A stretch of DNA of 64,000 nucleotides from Streptococcus hyointestinalis (GTDB taxonomy: Bacteria > Bacillota > Bacilli > Lactobacillales > Streptococcaceae), in assembly GCF_011039275.1 (NCBI RefSeq), contig NZ_JAAKGB010000001.1:310001-374000 (forward strand), written 5' to 3'. The notes under the pieces were generated by a model. The model saw only the letters and a list, made by a program, of their open reading frames with translations. It was not told where the DNA came from and did no database searches. Shown in pieces: positions 1 to 8,347 of the stretch (within the stretch, counting starts at the first letter, position 1; every line of letters starts with the position of its first letter). The translations under genes and the position numbers were made by a program.

Positions 1-426
1 GCCTTTACCTACGTGGCTTATATCTTGATTCCGGTCAATGCCATTCGCAAATGGGGGAGTCTCTTGGTGCTTGGGGTGAGCATGCTCTTTGGTGGTGTGC
101 TCTTTAGTCTTTTGACGCAGGCGTGGACTTATCACTATCCAGTAGACGTCCGCTCTTTATTAGCATACATTGGTATTATTGGTATTGGGACGCTCTTTGC
201 CTACACGGCTTTTTTAAAGGGAACAACTATTATCGGAGCGGTCAAAGGCAGCCTTTTAGCGTCGGTTGAGCCGATTTCGTCTGTACTTCTGACCGTGCTG
301 ATTTTTGGAGAGCATTTTTACGCTAGTGACCTGTTTGGTATGGTGCTTATCATCTTAGCAGTCATGCTGATTTCCATTCAAGATTTGCTCTTAGAAAAGC
401 TTAGAAAGAAAGGAGCTACGCTGTAA
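1..426 (+). CDS. EamA/DMT-family transporter, 3' part only
   Basis: The reading frame is open from the first base, so the gene starts before the window; 141 C-terminal residues are visible. They are very hydrophobic, with about four membrane segments, and end in a short basic tail. The stretch EPISSVLLTVLIFGEHF near residues 91-107 matches the conserved Glu-Pro region at the end of the second EamA repeat in drug/metabolite exporters. Substrate unknown. The TAA stop shares one base with the ATG of the next gene (TAATG), so the two efflux genes are probably translationally coupled. A GTG at 13 is not a credible start because the frame continues upstream. Confidence 0.85.
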   Translation, partial: AFTYVAYILIPVNAIRKWGSLLVLGVSMLFGGVLFSLLTQAWTYHYPVDVRSLLAYIGIIGIGTLFAYTAFLKGTTIIGAVKGSLLASVEPISSVLLTVLIFGEHFYASDLFGMVLIILAVMLISIQDLLLEKLRKKGATL

Positions 427-1823
427 TGTCCGAAGAAACTTTATCTGCAAAAGTCATCAGAGCAGTGATTGCTGTTGGCTTACTGTCATTTTGTGGTGTT
501 GTCGTTGAGACCGCTATGAATATTACCTTTCCCATTTTGATGAGAACGTTTCATATCAACACTTCCACCGTGCAGTGGATGACCACCATTTATCTTTTGG
601 TTGTGGCTCTGGTAGTGCCTTTATCAGCCTATCTCAAGCGCTCTTTTAAGACCAAGACACTCTTTTGCGCAGCTAATATTCTCTTTATCATCGGGCTGTT
701 GGTGGATATTGTCGCACCAAGCTTTGGGTTGCTGCTTTTTGGGCGTGTCATTCAAGGGATAGGTGTCGGGATTGCGCTGCCTTTGATGTTTAATATCATC
801 CTAGATCAGGTGCCTATGAGTAAGATTGGAACCATGATGGGGGTCGGAACTTTGATTACTGCGGTTGCGCCTGCGGTCGGTCCTACCTTTGGTGGCTTTG
901 TGGCTTCTAGCCTTGGCTGGCGCTACATTTTTATCTTGCTGCTTCCTATACTCATCATCTCCTTTATCTTAGGCGTGACAGCGATTGAGCAAAAGACAAA
1001 GGTTGCCTTTGAAATGCTTGATATCATCAGCTTTTTAGCTATCTTAGCACTTTTTATCGGCTTGATTTTAGCGCTTAATAATCTAGCGGAGTACGCTGTT
1101 TACCAGCCTGAGGTCTGGGCTTGGTTCTTGCTGGGTGTTTGTGGGCTTGTCCTTCTCATCAAGCGCAGCCAAAAGCTCACGCAGCCCATCATCGCTCTTG
1201 ATGTCTTGAAAAATCCGATTTTTGCAGGGCATGTGCTTGCCTTTTTCCTCTTTCAGACGGTTAATCTTGGTATGTCCTTCTTGATTCCAAACTACATCCA
1301 GCTGGTCAATCACTCAAGTGCGACTATCGCAGGGCTTTTAGTCTTTCCAGCAGCCTTTCTGGGAGCGTCTTGCTCGCCATTTAGTGGTTATTTGCTAGAT
1401 AGGCTGGGCGCTAAAAAACCGATTTTGTTTGGGACGAGCTTGATTGTGATTGCTCTTGCGCTCTTTTCTGTCCTTGGGCGTCACTTGCCAAATGGCTATT
1501 TGACCGCTATTTACATCATCTTTATGTGCGGGATGGGGATTGCTTTTGGCAATATCATGACCAGCGGGCAAAAGGGTGTCCCTGAGAAAAATCGCTCAGA
1601 CGCCAATGCTATCTTTAACACCCTGCAGCAGTTTGCAGGAGCAGTTGGAACAACGCTAGCGTCACTCATCGTTGCTATTAGCCAGTCTGCGTCTAATATC
1701 AGTCAGAGCCAAGCCACCGCAAAAGGCAGCCAGATGGCATTTATATGCTTACTAGTGCTTGCTGTTATCGAATGGCTTGTCCTTTACAAAGTGGTGGATA
1801 ACACACCCAAATCATCTCAGTAA
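426..1823 (+). CDS. MFS drug efflux transporter, DHA2 (EmrB/QacA-like) family
   Basis: Integral membrane proton-driven exporter of 465 residues, close to the DHA2 subfamily length. Visible family signs are GRVIQGIGVG at residues 106-115, the antiporter motif C region APAVGPTFGG at 148-157, and GWRYIF at 164-169. The protein is hydrophobic almost throughout. It overlaps the preceding EamA gene by one base and is followed by a good terminator at 1822-1850, so it ends that operon. Family membership is secure. The substrate (drug, detergent or metabolite) cannot be read from the sequence. Confidence 0.88.
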   Translation: MSEETLSAKVIRAVIAVGLLSFCGVVVETAMNITFPILMRTFHINTSTVQWMTTIYLLVVALVVPLSAYLKRSFKTKTLFCAANILFIIGLLVDIVAPSFGLLLFGRVIQGIGVGIALPLMFNIILDQVPMSKIGTMMGVGTLITAVAPAVGPTFGGFVASSLGWRYIFILLLPILIISFILGVTAIEQKTKVAFEMLDIISFLAILALFIGLILALNNLAEYAVYQPEVWAWFLLGVCGLVLLIKRSQKLTQPIIALDVLKNPIFAGHVLAFFLFQTVNLGMSFLIPNYIQLVNHSSATIAGLLVFPAAFLGASCSPFSGYLLDRLGAKKPILFGTSLIVIALALFSVLGRHLPNGYLTAIYIIFMCGMGIAFGNIMTSGQKGVPEKNRSDANAIFNTLQQFAGAVGTTLASLIVAISQSASNISQSQATAKGSQMAFICLLVLAVIEWLVLYKVVDNTPKSSQ

Positions 1824-1850
1824 AATGTTTTGCCTTTGGCAAGGCATTTT
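1822..1850 (+). terminator. Rho-independent terminator after MFS gene
   Basis: A 13-bp stem pairs 1822-1834 with 1838-1850 (two G-U pairs, loop TTT) and ends in TTTT. It separates the transporter genes from the yqeG operon. Confidence 0.8.
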
Positions 1851-1913
1851 CAATTCGCCTTATAAGCTAAAATATGGTAAAATAAAAGCTAAACTAACCT
1901 TTTGGAGTAACAT

Positions 1914-2441
1914 GTGAGTATAGACGATTATAGGCCGACCTTTATGGTTGAGGCAGTATATGATTTAAAAGCAGAAGACCTGCTTAAGCACGGCATTCAT
2001 GCCGTTTTAGTAGATTTAGACAACACCTTGATTGCTTGGGACAATCCAGACGGCACTGCTGAAGTGCGTGCTTGGATTGATGAGATGACAACAGCAGATA
2101 TTGCCATTGTCGTGGTTTCAAATAACAAGCATTCACGTGTCGAGCGTGCGGTGTCTTTATTTGGTGTGGACTTTGTCAGTCGTGCCATGAAGCCTTTCAC
2201 ACGGGGTATCAAGATTGCCATGGAGCGCTATGGTTTCTCGCCAGATGAGGTCATCATGGTAGGCGATCAGCTCATGACCGATATCCGTGCTAGCCACAGG
2301 GCTGGCATTCGCTCGGTTTTGGTCAAGCCATTAGTGACATCAGACGCTTGGAATACCAAGTTCAATCGCTTTCGTGAGCGCCGCATTTGGCGTAAACTTG
2401 AGAAAAAATACGGAAAACTAACCTATCAAAAAGGAATTTAA
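1914..2441 (+). CDS. yqeG: YqeG-family HAD phosphatase
   Basis: HAD superfamily subclass IIIA phosphatase, 175 residues. The catalytic loop is VDLDNTL with Asp34 and Asp36; a conserved Lys lies in AMKP (Lys93), and the metal-binding loop GDQLMTD (117-123) carries Asp118 and Asp123. All key residues are present. The start is GTG at 1914: the ATG at 1912 runs straight into TGA, and TTGGAG sits just upstream. This is the first gene of the yqeG-yqeH-yhbY-nadD-yqeK-rsfS cluster conserved in Firmicutes and shares one base with yqeH. The physiological substrate is not established. Confidence 0.9.
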   Translation: MSIDDYRPTFMVEAVYDLKAEDLLKHGIHAVLVDLDNTLIAWDNPDGTAEVRAWIDEMTTADIAIVVVSNNKHSRVERAVSLFGVDFVSRAMKPFTRGIKIAMERYGFSPDEVIMVGDQLMTDIRASHRAGIRSVLVKPLVTSDAWNTKFNRFRERRIWRKLEKKYGKLTYQKGI

Positions 2442-3562
2442 TGAACGAAACATTATCTTGCATCGGTTGCGGTGCACCCATTCAAACAGAAGACCCAAAG
2501 GCGCTTGGCTACACCCCAAAGGCTGCTCTTGAAAAGGGCTTAGAGACGGGACAACTCTATTGTCAGCGCTGCTTTAGACTGCGTCATTACAATGACATCA
2601 CGGATGTGCAGATGAGTGATGATGACTTTTTAAAATTGCTTCACGAAGTTGGCGACAGCAATGCGCTTGTAGTCAACGTGATTGACATTTTTGATGTCAA
2701 TGGCTCGCTCATCCCAGGGCTTGCCCGCTTTGTTTCTGGCAATGATATCCTCCTTGTCGGCAATAAAAAAGACATCCTACCAAAGTCTGTCAAGGACAGT
2801 AAAATCAAAAATTGGCTCCTAGAGCGTGCGCATGAAGAGGGCTTACGTCCACTTGATGTGGTGCTGACCTCTGCGCAAAACCACCAAGCCATCAAAGACT
2901 TGATAGCGACCATTGAGCGCCTGAGAAAGGGACGTGATGTCTACATCGTTGGGGTGACCAATGTCGGCAAGTCAACGCTTATCAACGCTATTATCCGTGA
3001 GATTACAGGGGACAAGGACACTATCACCACGTCACGTTTTCCAGGCACGACGCTTGATAAGATTGAGATTCCGCTGGATGACGGAAGCTTCCTCTTTGAC
3101 ACACCGGGGATTATCCACCGCCACCAGATGGCTCATTACCTTTCAGCCAAGGATTTGAAATACGTCAGCCCTAAGAAAGAAATCAAGCCCAAGACCTACC
3201 AGCTCAATCCAGAGCAGACGCTCTTTTTAGGCGGTCTTGCTCGTTTTGACTTTGTAGAAGGGCAAAAGCAGGGCTTCACTGTCTATATGGACAATAACCT
3301 AAACATCCACAGGACAAAATTAGCTGGCGCAGATGCTTTTTATGACAAGCACGTCGGGCAACTCTTGCAACCACCAAGTGCTAAGACGCTTGAGAACTTC
3401 CCAGAACTTGTCCGCCATGAATTTACCATTAAGGACAAGACGGACGTGGTCTACTCTGGTCTTGGCTGGGTGCGTGTCAATGCCAGTCAAGATAAGCCAG
3501 TTGTGCTAGCCGCTTGGGCACCAAAGGGTGTCGCTGTTGTGCTGAGAAAAGCGATTATTTAA
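2441..3562 (+). CDS. yqeH: YqeH, circularly permuted ribosome-assembly GTPase
   Basis: GTPase needed for small (30S) ribosomal subunit assembly in Bacillus. The 373-residue protein has an N-terminal zinc finger (Cys7, Cys10, Cys41, Cys44). The GTPase motifs follow in permuted order: NKKD (G4, 108-111), SAQ (G5, 144-146), GVTNVGKST (G1, 171-179), PGTT (G2, 201-204) and DTPG (G3, 220-223). The C-terminal part is the family-specific RNA/protein-binding region. The ATG overlaps the yqeG stop, giving translational coupling, and yhbY follows after 15 nt. The permuted motif order makes the assignment secure. Confidence 0.95.
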   Translation: MNETLSCIGCGAPIQTEDPKALGYTPKAALEKGLETGQLYCQRCFRLRHYNDITDVQMSDDDFLKLLHEVGDSNALVVNVIDIFDVNGSLIPGLARFVSGNDILLVGNKKDILPKSVKDSKIKNWLLERAHEEGLRPLDVVLTSAQNHQAIKDLIATIERLRKGRDVYIVGVTNVGKSTLINAIIREITGDKDTITTSRFPGTTLDKIEIPLDDGSFLFDTPGIIHRHQMAHYLSAKDLKYVSPKKEIKPKTYQLNPEQTLFLGGLARFDFVEGQKQGFTVYMDNNLNIHRTKLAGADAFYDKHVGQLLQPPSAKTLENFPELVRHEFTIKDKTDVVYSGLGWVRVNASQDKPVVLAAWAPKGVAVVLRKAII

Positions 3563-3577
3563 AGACGAGGAAAACAT

Positions 3578-3889
3578 ATGGCATTAACATCAAAACAACG
3601 TGCTTATTTAAAGTCAGAAGCACATAGCATGAAGCCAATTGTACAGATTGGCAAAAATGGTCTCAACGACCAGATTAAGACAAGTGTTAGAAATGCACTT
3701 GACGCTCGTGAGTTGATTAAGGTACAGCTCTTGCAAAATACAGATGAGGACATCCACGACGTAGCTGACATCTTAGAAGAGGAGATTGGCTGCGATACCG
3801 TGCTTAAAATTGGGCGCATTCTCATTCTCTACAAGCAGTCAGCCCGCAAGGAAAACCGCAAACTATCGGTCAAAGTCAAGGCGCTATAA
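3578..3889 (+). CDS. yhbY: YhbY-family RNA-binding protein (CRM domain)
   Basis: Small (103-residue) single-domain CRM protein that binds pre-ribosomal RNA and is linked to large-subunit assembly. The protein is basic and carries the hallmark loop IGKNGL (GKNG at 25-28). An RBS (GACGAGG) lies before ATG 3578. It sits between yqeH and nadD in the usual streptococcal order, which fits a job in ribosome biogenesis. Confidence 0.92.
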   Translation: MALTSKQRAYLKSEAHSMKPIVQIGKNGLNDQIKTSVRNALDARELIKVQLLQNTDEDIHDVADILEEEIGCDTVLKIGRILILYKQSARKENRKLSVKVKAL

Positions 3890-3911
3890 GCGCTTCTTTT
3901 AGGAGGAATTT

Positions 3912-4544
3912 ATGGCATTAGAATTATTAACACCTTTTACCAAGGTGGAGTTAGAGGAAGAAAAAGTCACAAGCAACCGTAAGCAAATTGGGCTTTTGGG
4001 TGGGAATTTCAATCCTGTCCATAATGCGCATTTGACCATTGCTGACCAAGTGCGCCAGCAGCTAGGGCTTGATGAGGTTCTTCTGATGCCTGAATACCAA
4101 CCTCCGCATGTGGATAAAAAGACAACCATTAGCGAAAAACATCGCTTGAAGATGCTTGAGCTGGCTGTGCGTGACATTGATGGACTTGGTATTGAGACCA
4201 TTGAGCTTGAGAGAAAGGGCATTAGCTACACCTATGACACCATGAAGCTTTTGACCGAGAAAAATCCAGATGTGGATTATTACTTTATCATCGGAGCGGA
4301 CATGGTAGCTTATCTGCCCAAGTGGCACCGCATTTCAGAGCTTATCCAGATGGTGCAGTTTGTCGGCGTGCAACGCCCTAAGTACAAGGCGGGGACGTCT
4401 TACCCCGTCATCTGGGTGGATGTGCCACTACTCGACATCTCATCCAGTCTGATTCGACGCCAGCTTGAAGAAGGCAAAAAACCAAACTTTCTCCTACCTC
4501 AAGCTGTGCTAGACTATATCGAGAAAGAAGGTCTATACCGATGA
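3912..4544 (+). CDS. nadD: Nicotinate-nucleotide adenylyltransferase
   Basis: Joins ATP and nicotinate mononucleotide to give deamido-NAD in NAD synthesis (cytoplasm). The 210-residue protein has the nucleotidyltransferase signature [11 protein letters not shown] (30-40, containing the HxGH-like His) and the C-terminal ISSSLIRR motif (176-183). The first ~24 residues are a polar extension before the core fold, common in streptococcal NadD. AGGAGG at 3900-3905 precedes ATG 3912. It overlaps yqeK by 4 nt (ATGA). Confidence 0.95.
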   Translation: MALELLTPFTKVELEEEKVTSNRKQIGLLGGNFNPVHNAHLTIADQVRQQLGLDEVLLMPEYQPPHVDKKTTISEKHRLKMLELAVRDIDGLGIETIELERKGISYTYDTMKLLTEKNPDVDYYFIIGADMVAYLPKWHRISELIQMVQFVGVQRPKYKAGTSYPVIWVDVPLLDISSSLIRRQLEEGKKPNFLLPQAVLDYIEKEGLYR

Positions 4545-5128
4545 GCTATGAAGCGTATCTTGCTATTAGTCGAGAGGGTTTGCTAGAAAAAATGGCAGAG
4601 CAGATGTCAACAAAACGCTTGGAGCACTCTTTGGGCGTTGAAGCGGCAGCTATTCAGCTAGCTAAGCGCTACGGTGCAGACGAGATAAAGGCTGGTCTGG
4701 CTGGGCTTCTACATGACTATGCCAAGGAAGTGTCTGATGAGGACTTTTTGGCTTTGATTGACAAATATCAGCTAGATAGTGACCTCAAAAACTGGGGCAA
4801 TAACATCTGGCATGGCGTGGTCGGTATCTACAAAATCAAAGAGGATTTGGGGCTTAGTGACGCTGAAATTTTACACAGCATTGAGACCCATACGGTGGGC
4901 TCAAAAGAGATGAGCTTGCTGGATAAAATCATCTACGTTGCCGACTATATCGAGGATGGCAGAGACTTTCCTGGAGTCGGTGAGGCAAGAGAGATTGCCG
5001 CAACTTCGCTTGATAGGGCAGTCGCTTACGAGACAGCAAGAACCGTTGCCTTTCTCGCTCAAAAAGCACAGCCTATCTACCCACAGACTATTGAGACTTA
5101 TAATGCTTACATAAGCTATTTAAAATAG
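4541..5128 (+). CDS. yqeK: YqeK-family HD-domain phosphohydrolase (Ap4A hydrolase type)
   Basis: HD-domain metal-dependent hydrolase, 195 residues. The family includes symmetrical diadenosine tetraphosphatases. His29 in LEHSLG and the HD pair at 58-59 (LLHDY) are visible; further His and Asp ligands lie in WHGVVG and in IETHTVG...[10 protein letters not shown]. Its ATG overlaps the nadD stop. In streptococci nadD and yqeK are adjacent and sometimes fused, consistent with nucleotide housekeeping. Confidence 0.92.
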   Translation: MSYEAYLAISREGLLEKMAEQMSTKRLEHSLGVEAAAIQLAKRYGADEIKAGLAGLLHDYAKEVSDEDFLALIDKYQLDSDLKNWGNNIWHGVVGIYKIKEDLGLSDAEILHSIETHTVGSKEMSLLDKIIYVADYIEDGRDFPGVGEAREIAATSLDRAVAYETARTVAFLAQKAQPIYPQTIETYNAYISYLK

Positions 5129-5172
5129 ACACATTCTACTTTTATTAAAAACGAAATCACAGAAAGGAACCT

Positions 5173-5529
5173 ATGAAAGAACAAGAATTGTTAACAGTAG
5201 TCCTGAAGGCTGCTGATGAGAAGCGTGCTGAGGACATGCTTGTTTTAGATGTGACAAAGCTAACCAGTATCACGGATTATTTTGTCATTGCTTCTGCTAT
5301 GAACAGCCGTCAGTTAGAGGCGATAGCCGACAATATCCGTGAGAAGGTCAAGGAAGCTGGAGGCGATAGTAGCCACCATGAGGGCGATAGCAAGACAGGC
5401 TGGGTCTTGCTTGACCTTGGCCGTGTTGTTGTGCATATCTTCTCTCAAGATGAGCGTGAACACTACAACCTTGAAAAGCTCTGGCATGAGGCAGAGAGTC
5501 TTGATGTCACAGCACTTTTAGAAGATTAA
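5173..5529 (+). CDS. rsfS: Ribosome silencing factor RsfS
   Basis: Binds ribosomal protein L14 on the 50S subunit and blocks joining with 30S under starvation. The length of 118 residues is typical. The sequence shows the DUF143/Iojap pattern: [16 protein letters not shown] near residues 26-41 and [15 protein letters not shown] near 76-90. AGAAAGGA precedes ATG 5173. It is the sixth gene of the ribosome-assembly operon, 44 nt after yqeK. Confidence 0.93.
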   Translation: MKEQELLTVVLKAADEKRAEDMLVLDVTKLTSITDYFVIASAMNSRQLEAIADNIREKVKEAGGDSSHHEGDSKTGWVLLDLGRVVVHIFSQDEREHYNLEKLWHEAESLDVTALLED

Positions 5530-5583
5530 CCAAGCTAGACTGTGGCGGATGTTGCAGTCTCTTTTGTTAGAAATGAGGATAAA

Positions 5584-6318
5584 ATGGCAAGTTATGAAAC
5601 CTTTGCGGCAGTCTATGACGAGATTATGGATGATAGTCTTTATGACGATTGGACAGCCTTTAGCTTACGGCATTTTCCAGAAAAGACGCACTCTATCCTA
5701 GAGATGGCTTGCGGTACGGGTATCCAAGCGGTGCGCTTTGCTAAGGCTGGCTTTGAGGTGACAGGTCTTGATTTGAGCTATGAGATGTTGGAGGTGGCTA
5801 GGAAGCGTGCTGAGCGTGAGCAGGCGCAGCTGGATTTGGTGCAGGCAGACATGCTGGATATGGCAGGTGTTGGCACTTTTGATGTGGTGACCTGCTACTC
5901 AGACAGTCTCTGCTACATGCCTGATGAAAAAGCTGTTGCTCAGGTCTTTTCACAGGCGGCAAGTGTCCTAAAAACAGGTGGTCGATTTTTGTTTGACGTG
6001 CATTCTGTTCATCAGATGGACGATATATTCCCAGGCTATGCTTATCATGAAAATTACGAGGACTTTGCCTTTGTCTGGGACACTTATGAGGGAGAAGAGC
6101 CGCACTCGATTGCTCACGAGCTGACTTTCTTTGTCAAGGAAGAGGATGGTCGCTTCACTAGACGTGATGAGCTGCACGAGGAGCGCACCTATCCGATAGC
6201 GACTTTTGAAAAATTACTAAAAGAAGCTGGCTTTAGCAAGGTCCAAGTCTATGCTGACTTTAGTGACCAAGCACCGACAGACGAGAGCTTACGCTGGTTT
6301 TTCGTAGCGGAGAAGTGA
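5584..6318 (+). CDS. Class I SAM-dependent methyltransferase
   Basis: Rossmann-fold methyltransferase of 244 residues. The SAM-binding motif I is LEMACGTGI (39-47 from the chosen start), followed by an acidic strand (GLDLSYEML) and VQADMLD. The target is unknown. ATG 5584 is chosen because GAGGAT lies at 5575-5580; an in-frame GTG at 5542 would add 14 residues that do not look like family sequence. It lies between rsfS and tmcAL, a common streptococcal order, and ends one base before tmcAL. Confidence 0.85.
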   Translation: MASYETFAAVYDEIMDDSLYDDWTAFSLRHFPEKTHSILEMACGTGIQAVRFAKAGFEVTGLDLSYEMLEVARKRAEREQAQLDLVQADMLDMAGVGTFDVVTCYSDSLCYMPDEKAVAQVFSQAASVLKTGGRFLFDVHSVHQMDDIFPGYAYHENYEDFAFVWDTYEGEEPHSIAHELTFFVKEEDGRFTRRDELHEERTYPIATFEKLLKEAGFSKVQVYADFSDQAPTDESLRWFFVAEK

Positions 6319-6319
6319 G

Positions 6320-7411
6320 ATGACCACAACAGGAATCATCGCAGAGTTTAATCCGCTGCACAATGGACACAAATATCTGCTGGAGCAGGCACAGGGGCTT
6401 ACGATTGTCGCTATGAGTGGCAATTTTGTCCAGCGTGGTGAGCCAGCTCTTGTGGACAAGTGGACACGCACACAGATGGCGCTTGAGTGTGGGGCTGATT
6501 TGGTGGTGGAGCTGCCTTTTATGGTAGCGGTGCAGGCGGCAGATTACTTTGCGCAGGGAGCGGTTGATATTCTCTCTAAACTGGGTGTGGATAACTTGAC
6601 TTTTGGCACGGAGGAAATGCTGGATTACAATGCTATTGGTGATCGCTACATAGCGCACAAAGAGGAGATGGCTGCTTACCTTGAGAGTCTGCCCGAGGCG
6701 CTCTCCTATCCGCAAAAGACCCAAGCCATGTGGGAGAAGTTCACAGGAAGTCCCTTTTCTGGAGCGACGCCCAATCATATCCTAGCGCTGAGCTATGCTA
6801 AGGTAGCAAGACCTCATGGTATTTCACTCAACCCTATCAAGCGTCTAGGGGCTGGCTATCATTCGCAGGAAAAAAGAGAGCAGTTCGCTTCAGCGACCAG
6901 TATCCGTAAGCACAGAGGAGACGACGCTTTTGTCGATAGTGTCATGCCAAATGCTGCGCTTCTACGCAGTCAGCCTCAGGTCAGCTGGGCGGATTATTTT
7001 ACCTTTTTGCGTTACCAGATTATCACACATCAGGATTTGACCGAGGTTTATCAGGTCAATCACGAGCTTGCGCACCGCATTCAGTCCGCTATCAAGACGG
7101 CAACTAGTGTGGAAGACTTGGTGGATACGGTCAGCACTAAACGCTACACCAAGGCACGCATTAGACGTATCCTCACCTACATCCTAGTCAATGCTAGAGA
7201 AGCTCCCTTGCCAGAAGCCGTGCATGTGCTGGGCTTTTCTAAAGCTGGGCAAAAACATCTCGCCAGCCTAAAAGGGCAGGTGGACTTTGTGACACGGATT
7301 GGTAAACTCCCTTGGGACGCTATGACCCAGCAGGCAGACACCGTCTATCAGCTAGGCAATAGCCAAGTCCTTGAGCAAAACTGGGGGCGGATTCCAAAAA
7401 TGTTGCGCTAA
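6320..7411 (+). CDS. tmcAL: tRNA(Met) cytidine acetate ligase (TmcAL / YlbM)
   Basis: In Bacillus this family makes N4-acetylcytidine at the wobble base of elongator tRNA-Met from acetate and ATP. The 363-residue protein starts with the nucleotidyltransferase signature [13 protein letters not shown] (FNPLHNGH at 10-17), then [26 protein letters not shown] and a C-terminal helical part. Length is slightly below the usual 390-400. It is the last gene of the yqeG operon; its start is one base after the methyltransferase stop. The acetate-ligase role is by homology. Confidence 0.88.
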   Translation: MTTTGIIAEFNPLHNGHKYLLEQAQGLTIVAMSGNFVQRGEPALVDKWTRTQMALECGADLVVELPFMVAVQAADYFAQGAVDILSKLGVDNLTFGTEEMLDYNAIGDRYIAHKEEMAAYLESLPEALSYPQKTQAMWEKFTGSPFSGATPNHILALSYAKVARPHGISLNPIKRLGAGYHSQEKREQFASATSIRKHRGDDAFVDSVMPNAALLRSQPQVSWADYFTFLRYQIITHQDLTEVYQVNHELAHRIQSAIKTATSVEDLVDTVSTKRYTKARIRRILTYILVNAREAPLPEAVHVLGFSKAGQKHLASLKGQVDFVTRIGKLPWDAMTQQADTVYQLGNSQVLEQNWGRIPKMLR

Positions 7412-7415
7412 AAGC

Positions 7416-7446
7416 TTGACTCTCCCCTTAGGGAATCCTTTATACT
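7416..7446 (+). promoter_or_regulatory. MerR-type 19-bp-spacer promoter/operator
   Basis: TTGACT (7416-7421) and TATACT (7441-7446) are separated by 19 bp, the long spacer typical of MerR-activated promoters. The spacer contains the inverted repeat TCCC-CTTA-GGGA. It lies 20 bp before the MerR gene, which points to autoregulation. Confidence 0.8.
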
Positions 7447-7466
7447 AGCTGTAGAGAGGAAAAATC

Positions 7467-8181
7467 ATGAAAACGGTAAAAGAAGTGAGTCGCCTATCAG
7501 ATGTTAGTATCAAGACGCTGCATTATTACGATAAGATTGTTTTGTTAAAGCCAACGATTGTCTCTGAAAATGGCTATCGCTATTATGATGGGACGGCTCT
7601 TAGTCGATTGCAGATGATTTTATATTTTCGTGACCTGTCTTTTCCTCTTGAGACGATCAAAACACTCTTGATGTGCTCAAGGGACGATAGATATATCCTG
7701 TTAGGGCAGCAGCTTGCTTATCTGCAGCAAGAGAGCAGAGCGCTAACACAGAAAATCAATCGTCTCAAGCATTTGCAGGAGAAAAAAGGAGGGCTTACTA
7801 TGCTGAGTTACATAAAAGAGGAAGTCCTAGCTTTTCAAAAAGAAGCTAAGGAAAAATTGGGAGATACCGAGCGAGGCTTATCAAGACTTTACCGAGCACA
7901 CGCAAGAAGAGCTGCCGTCTGCTGTAGATGACTTGCCTTTATTGTTTGCTAGTTTTGGACGCATGCAGGATTTACCAGCAGATACTGAGGAAGTCCAAGC
8001 CCAAGTCAAGGCGCTAAAAGACTACATCAGCGAGCATTTTTACGAGTGCACAGATGACATTCTAAAGGGTCTGGGTGAGCTTTATGTCACAGATCAGCGC
8101 TTTACAGATTTTATTGATCAAGCAGGTGGTCGTGGCACAGCCAACTACGTCAACAAAGCCATCGCCATCTATGTCAAGTAG
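7467..8181 (+). pseudogene. MerR-family regulator with TipAS drug-sensing domain, frameshifted
   Basis: The N-terminal part (from ATG 7467) is a MerR winged helix with the usual start (VSRLSDVSIKTLHYYDKI) and a coiled-coil dimer helix. The C-terminal part, in the +1 frame, is a TipAS antibiotic-binding domain ending at 8181 (...DDLPLLFASFGRM...TANYVNKAIAIYVK). The two halves join at a tandem CGAG CGAG (7868-7875). Removing one copy gives a continuous GDTEAYQDFTEH and a protein of about 236 residues. As written, translation ends at 7931 with about 20 wrong residues, so drug sensing should be lost while DNA binding may remain. A sequencing error is possible, though the clean duplication argues for a real mutation. 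Confidence 0.88.
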
Positions 8182-8189
8182 AAAAGAAG

Positions 8190-8213
8190 AACAGTCCTTT
8201 TGGGCTGTTTTTT
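8190..8213 (+). terminator. Terminator after MerR/TipAS gene
   Basis: 8-bp stem AACAGTCC / GGGCTGTT with a TTTT loop, followed by a short T-run. Confidence 0.75.
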
Positions 8214-8251
8214 GAATTGTCGAAAAATAATGTAAAAAACACAGAAAACGG

Positions 8252-8280
8252 TTGCATTTATTTGTGAAATAATGTACAAT
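8252..8280 (+). promoter_or_regulatory. adhE promoter with overlapping Rex-like operator
   Basis: TTGCAT (8252-8257) and TACAAT (8275-8280) are 17 bp apart. The 18-bp sequence TTGTGAAAT-AATGTACAA (8262-8279) resembles the Rex operator (TTGTGAAnnnnTTCACAA): its left half is perfect and the right half ends in ACAA. It covers the spacer and the -10 box. Rex is a redox (NADH/NAD) repressor known to control adhE in Firmicutes, so repression released by NADH is the likely logic. Binding is inferred. Confidence 0.7.
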
Positions 8281-8347
8281 ACTAGGTGAAGAAAATCACA
8301 AAGATATTTTTTCGTTATTATTGACATAAGACTATGGAGGAAGAGAA

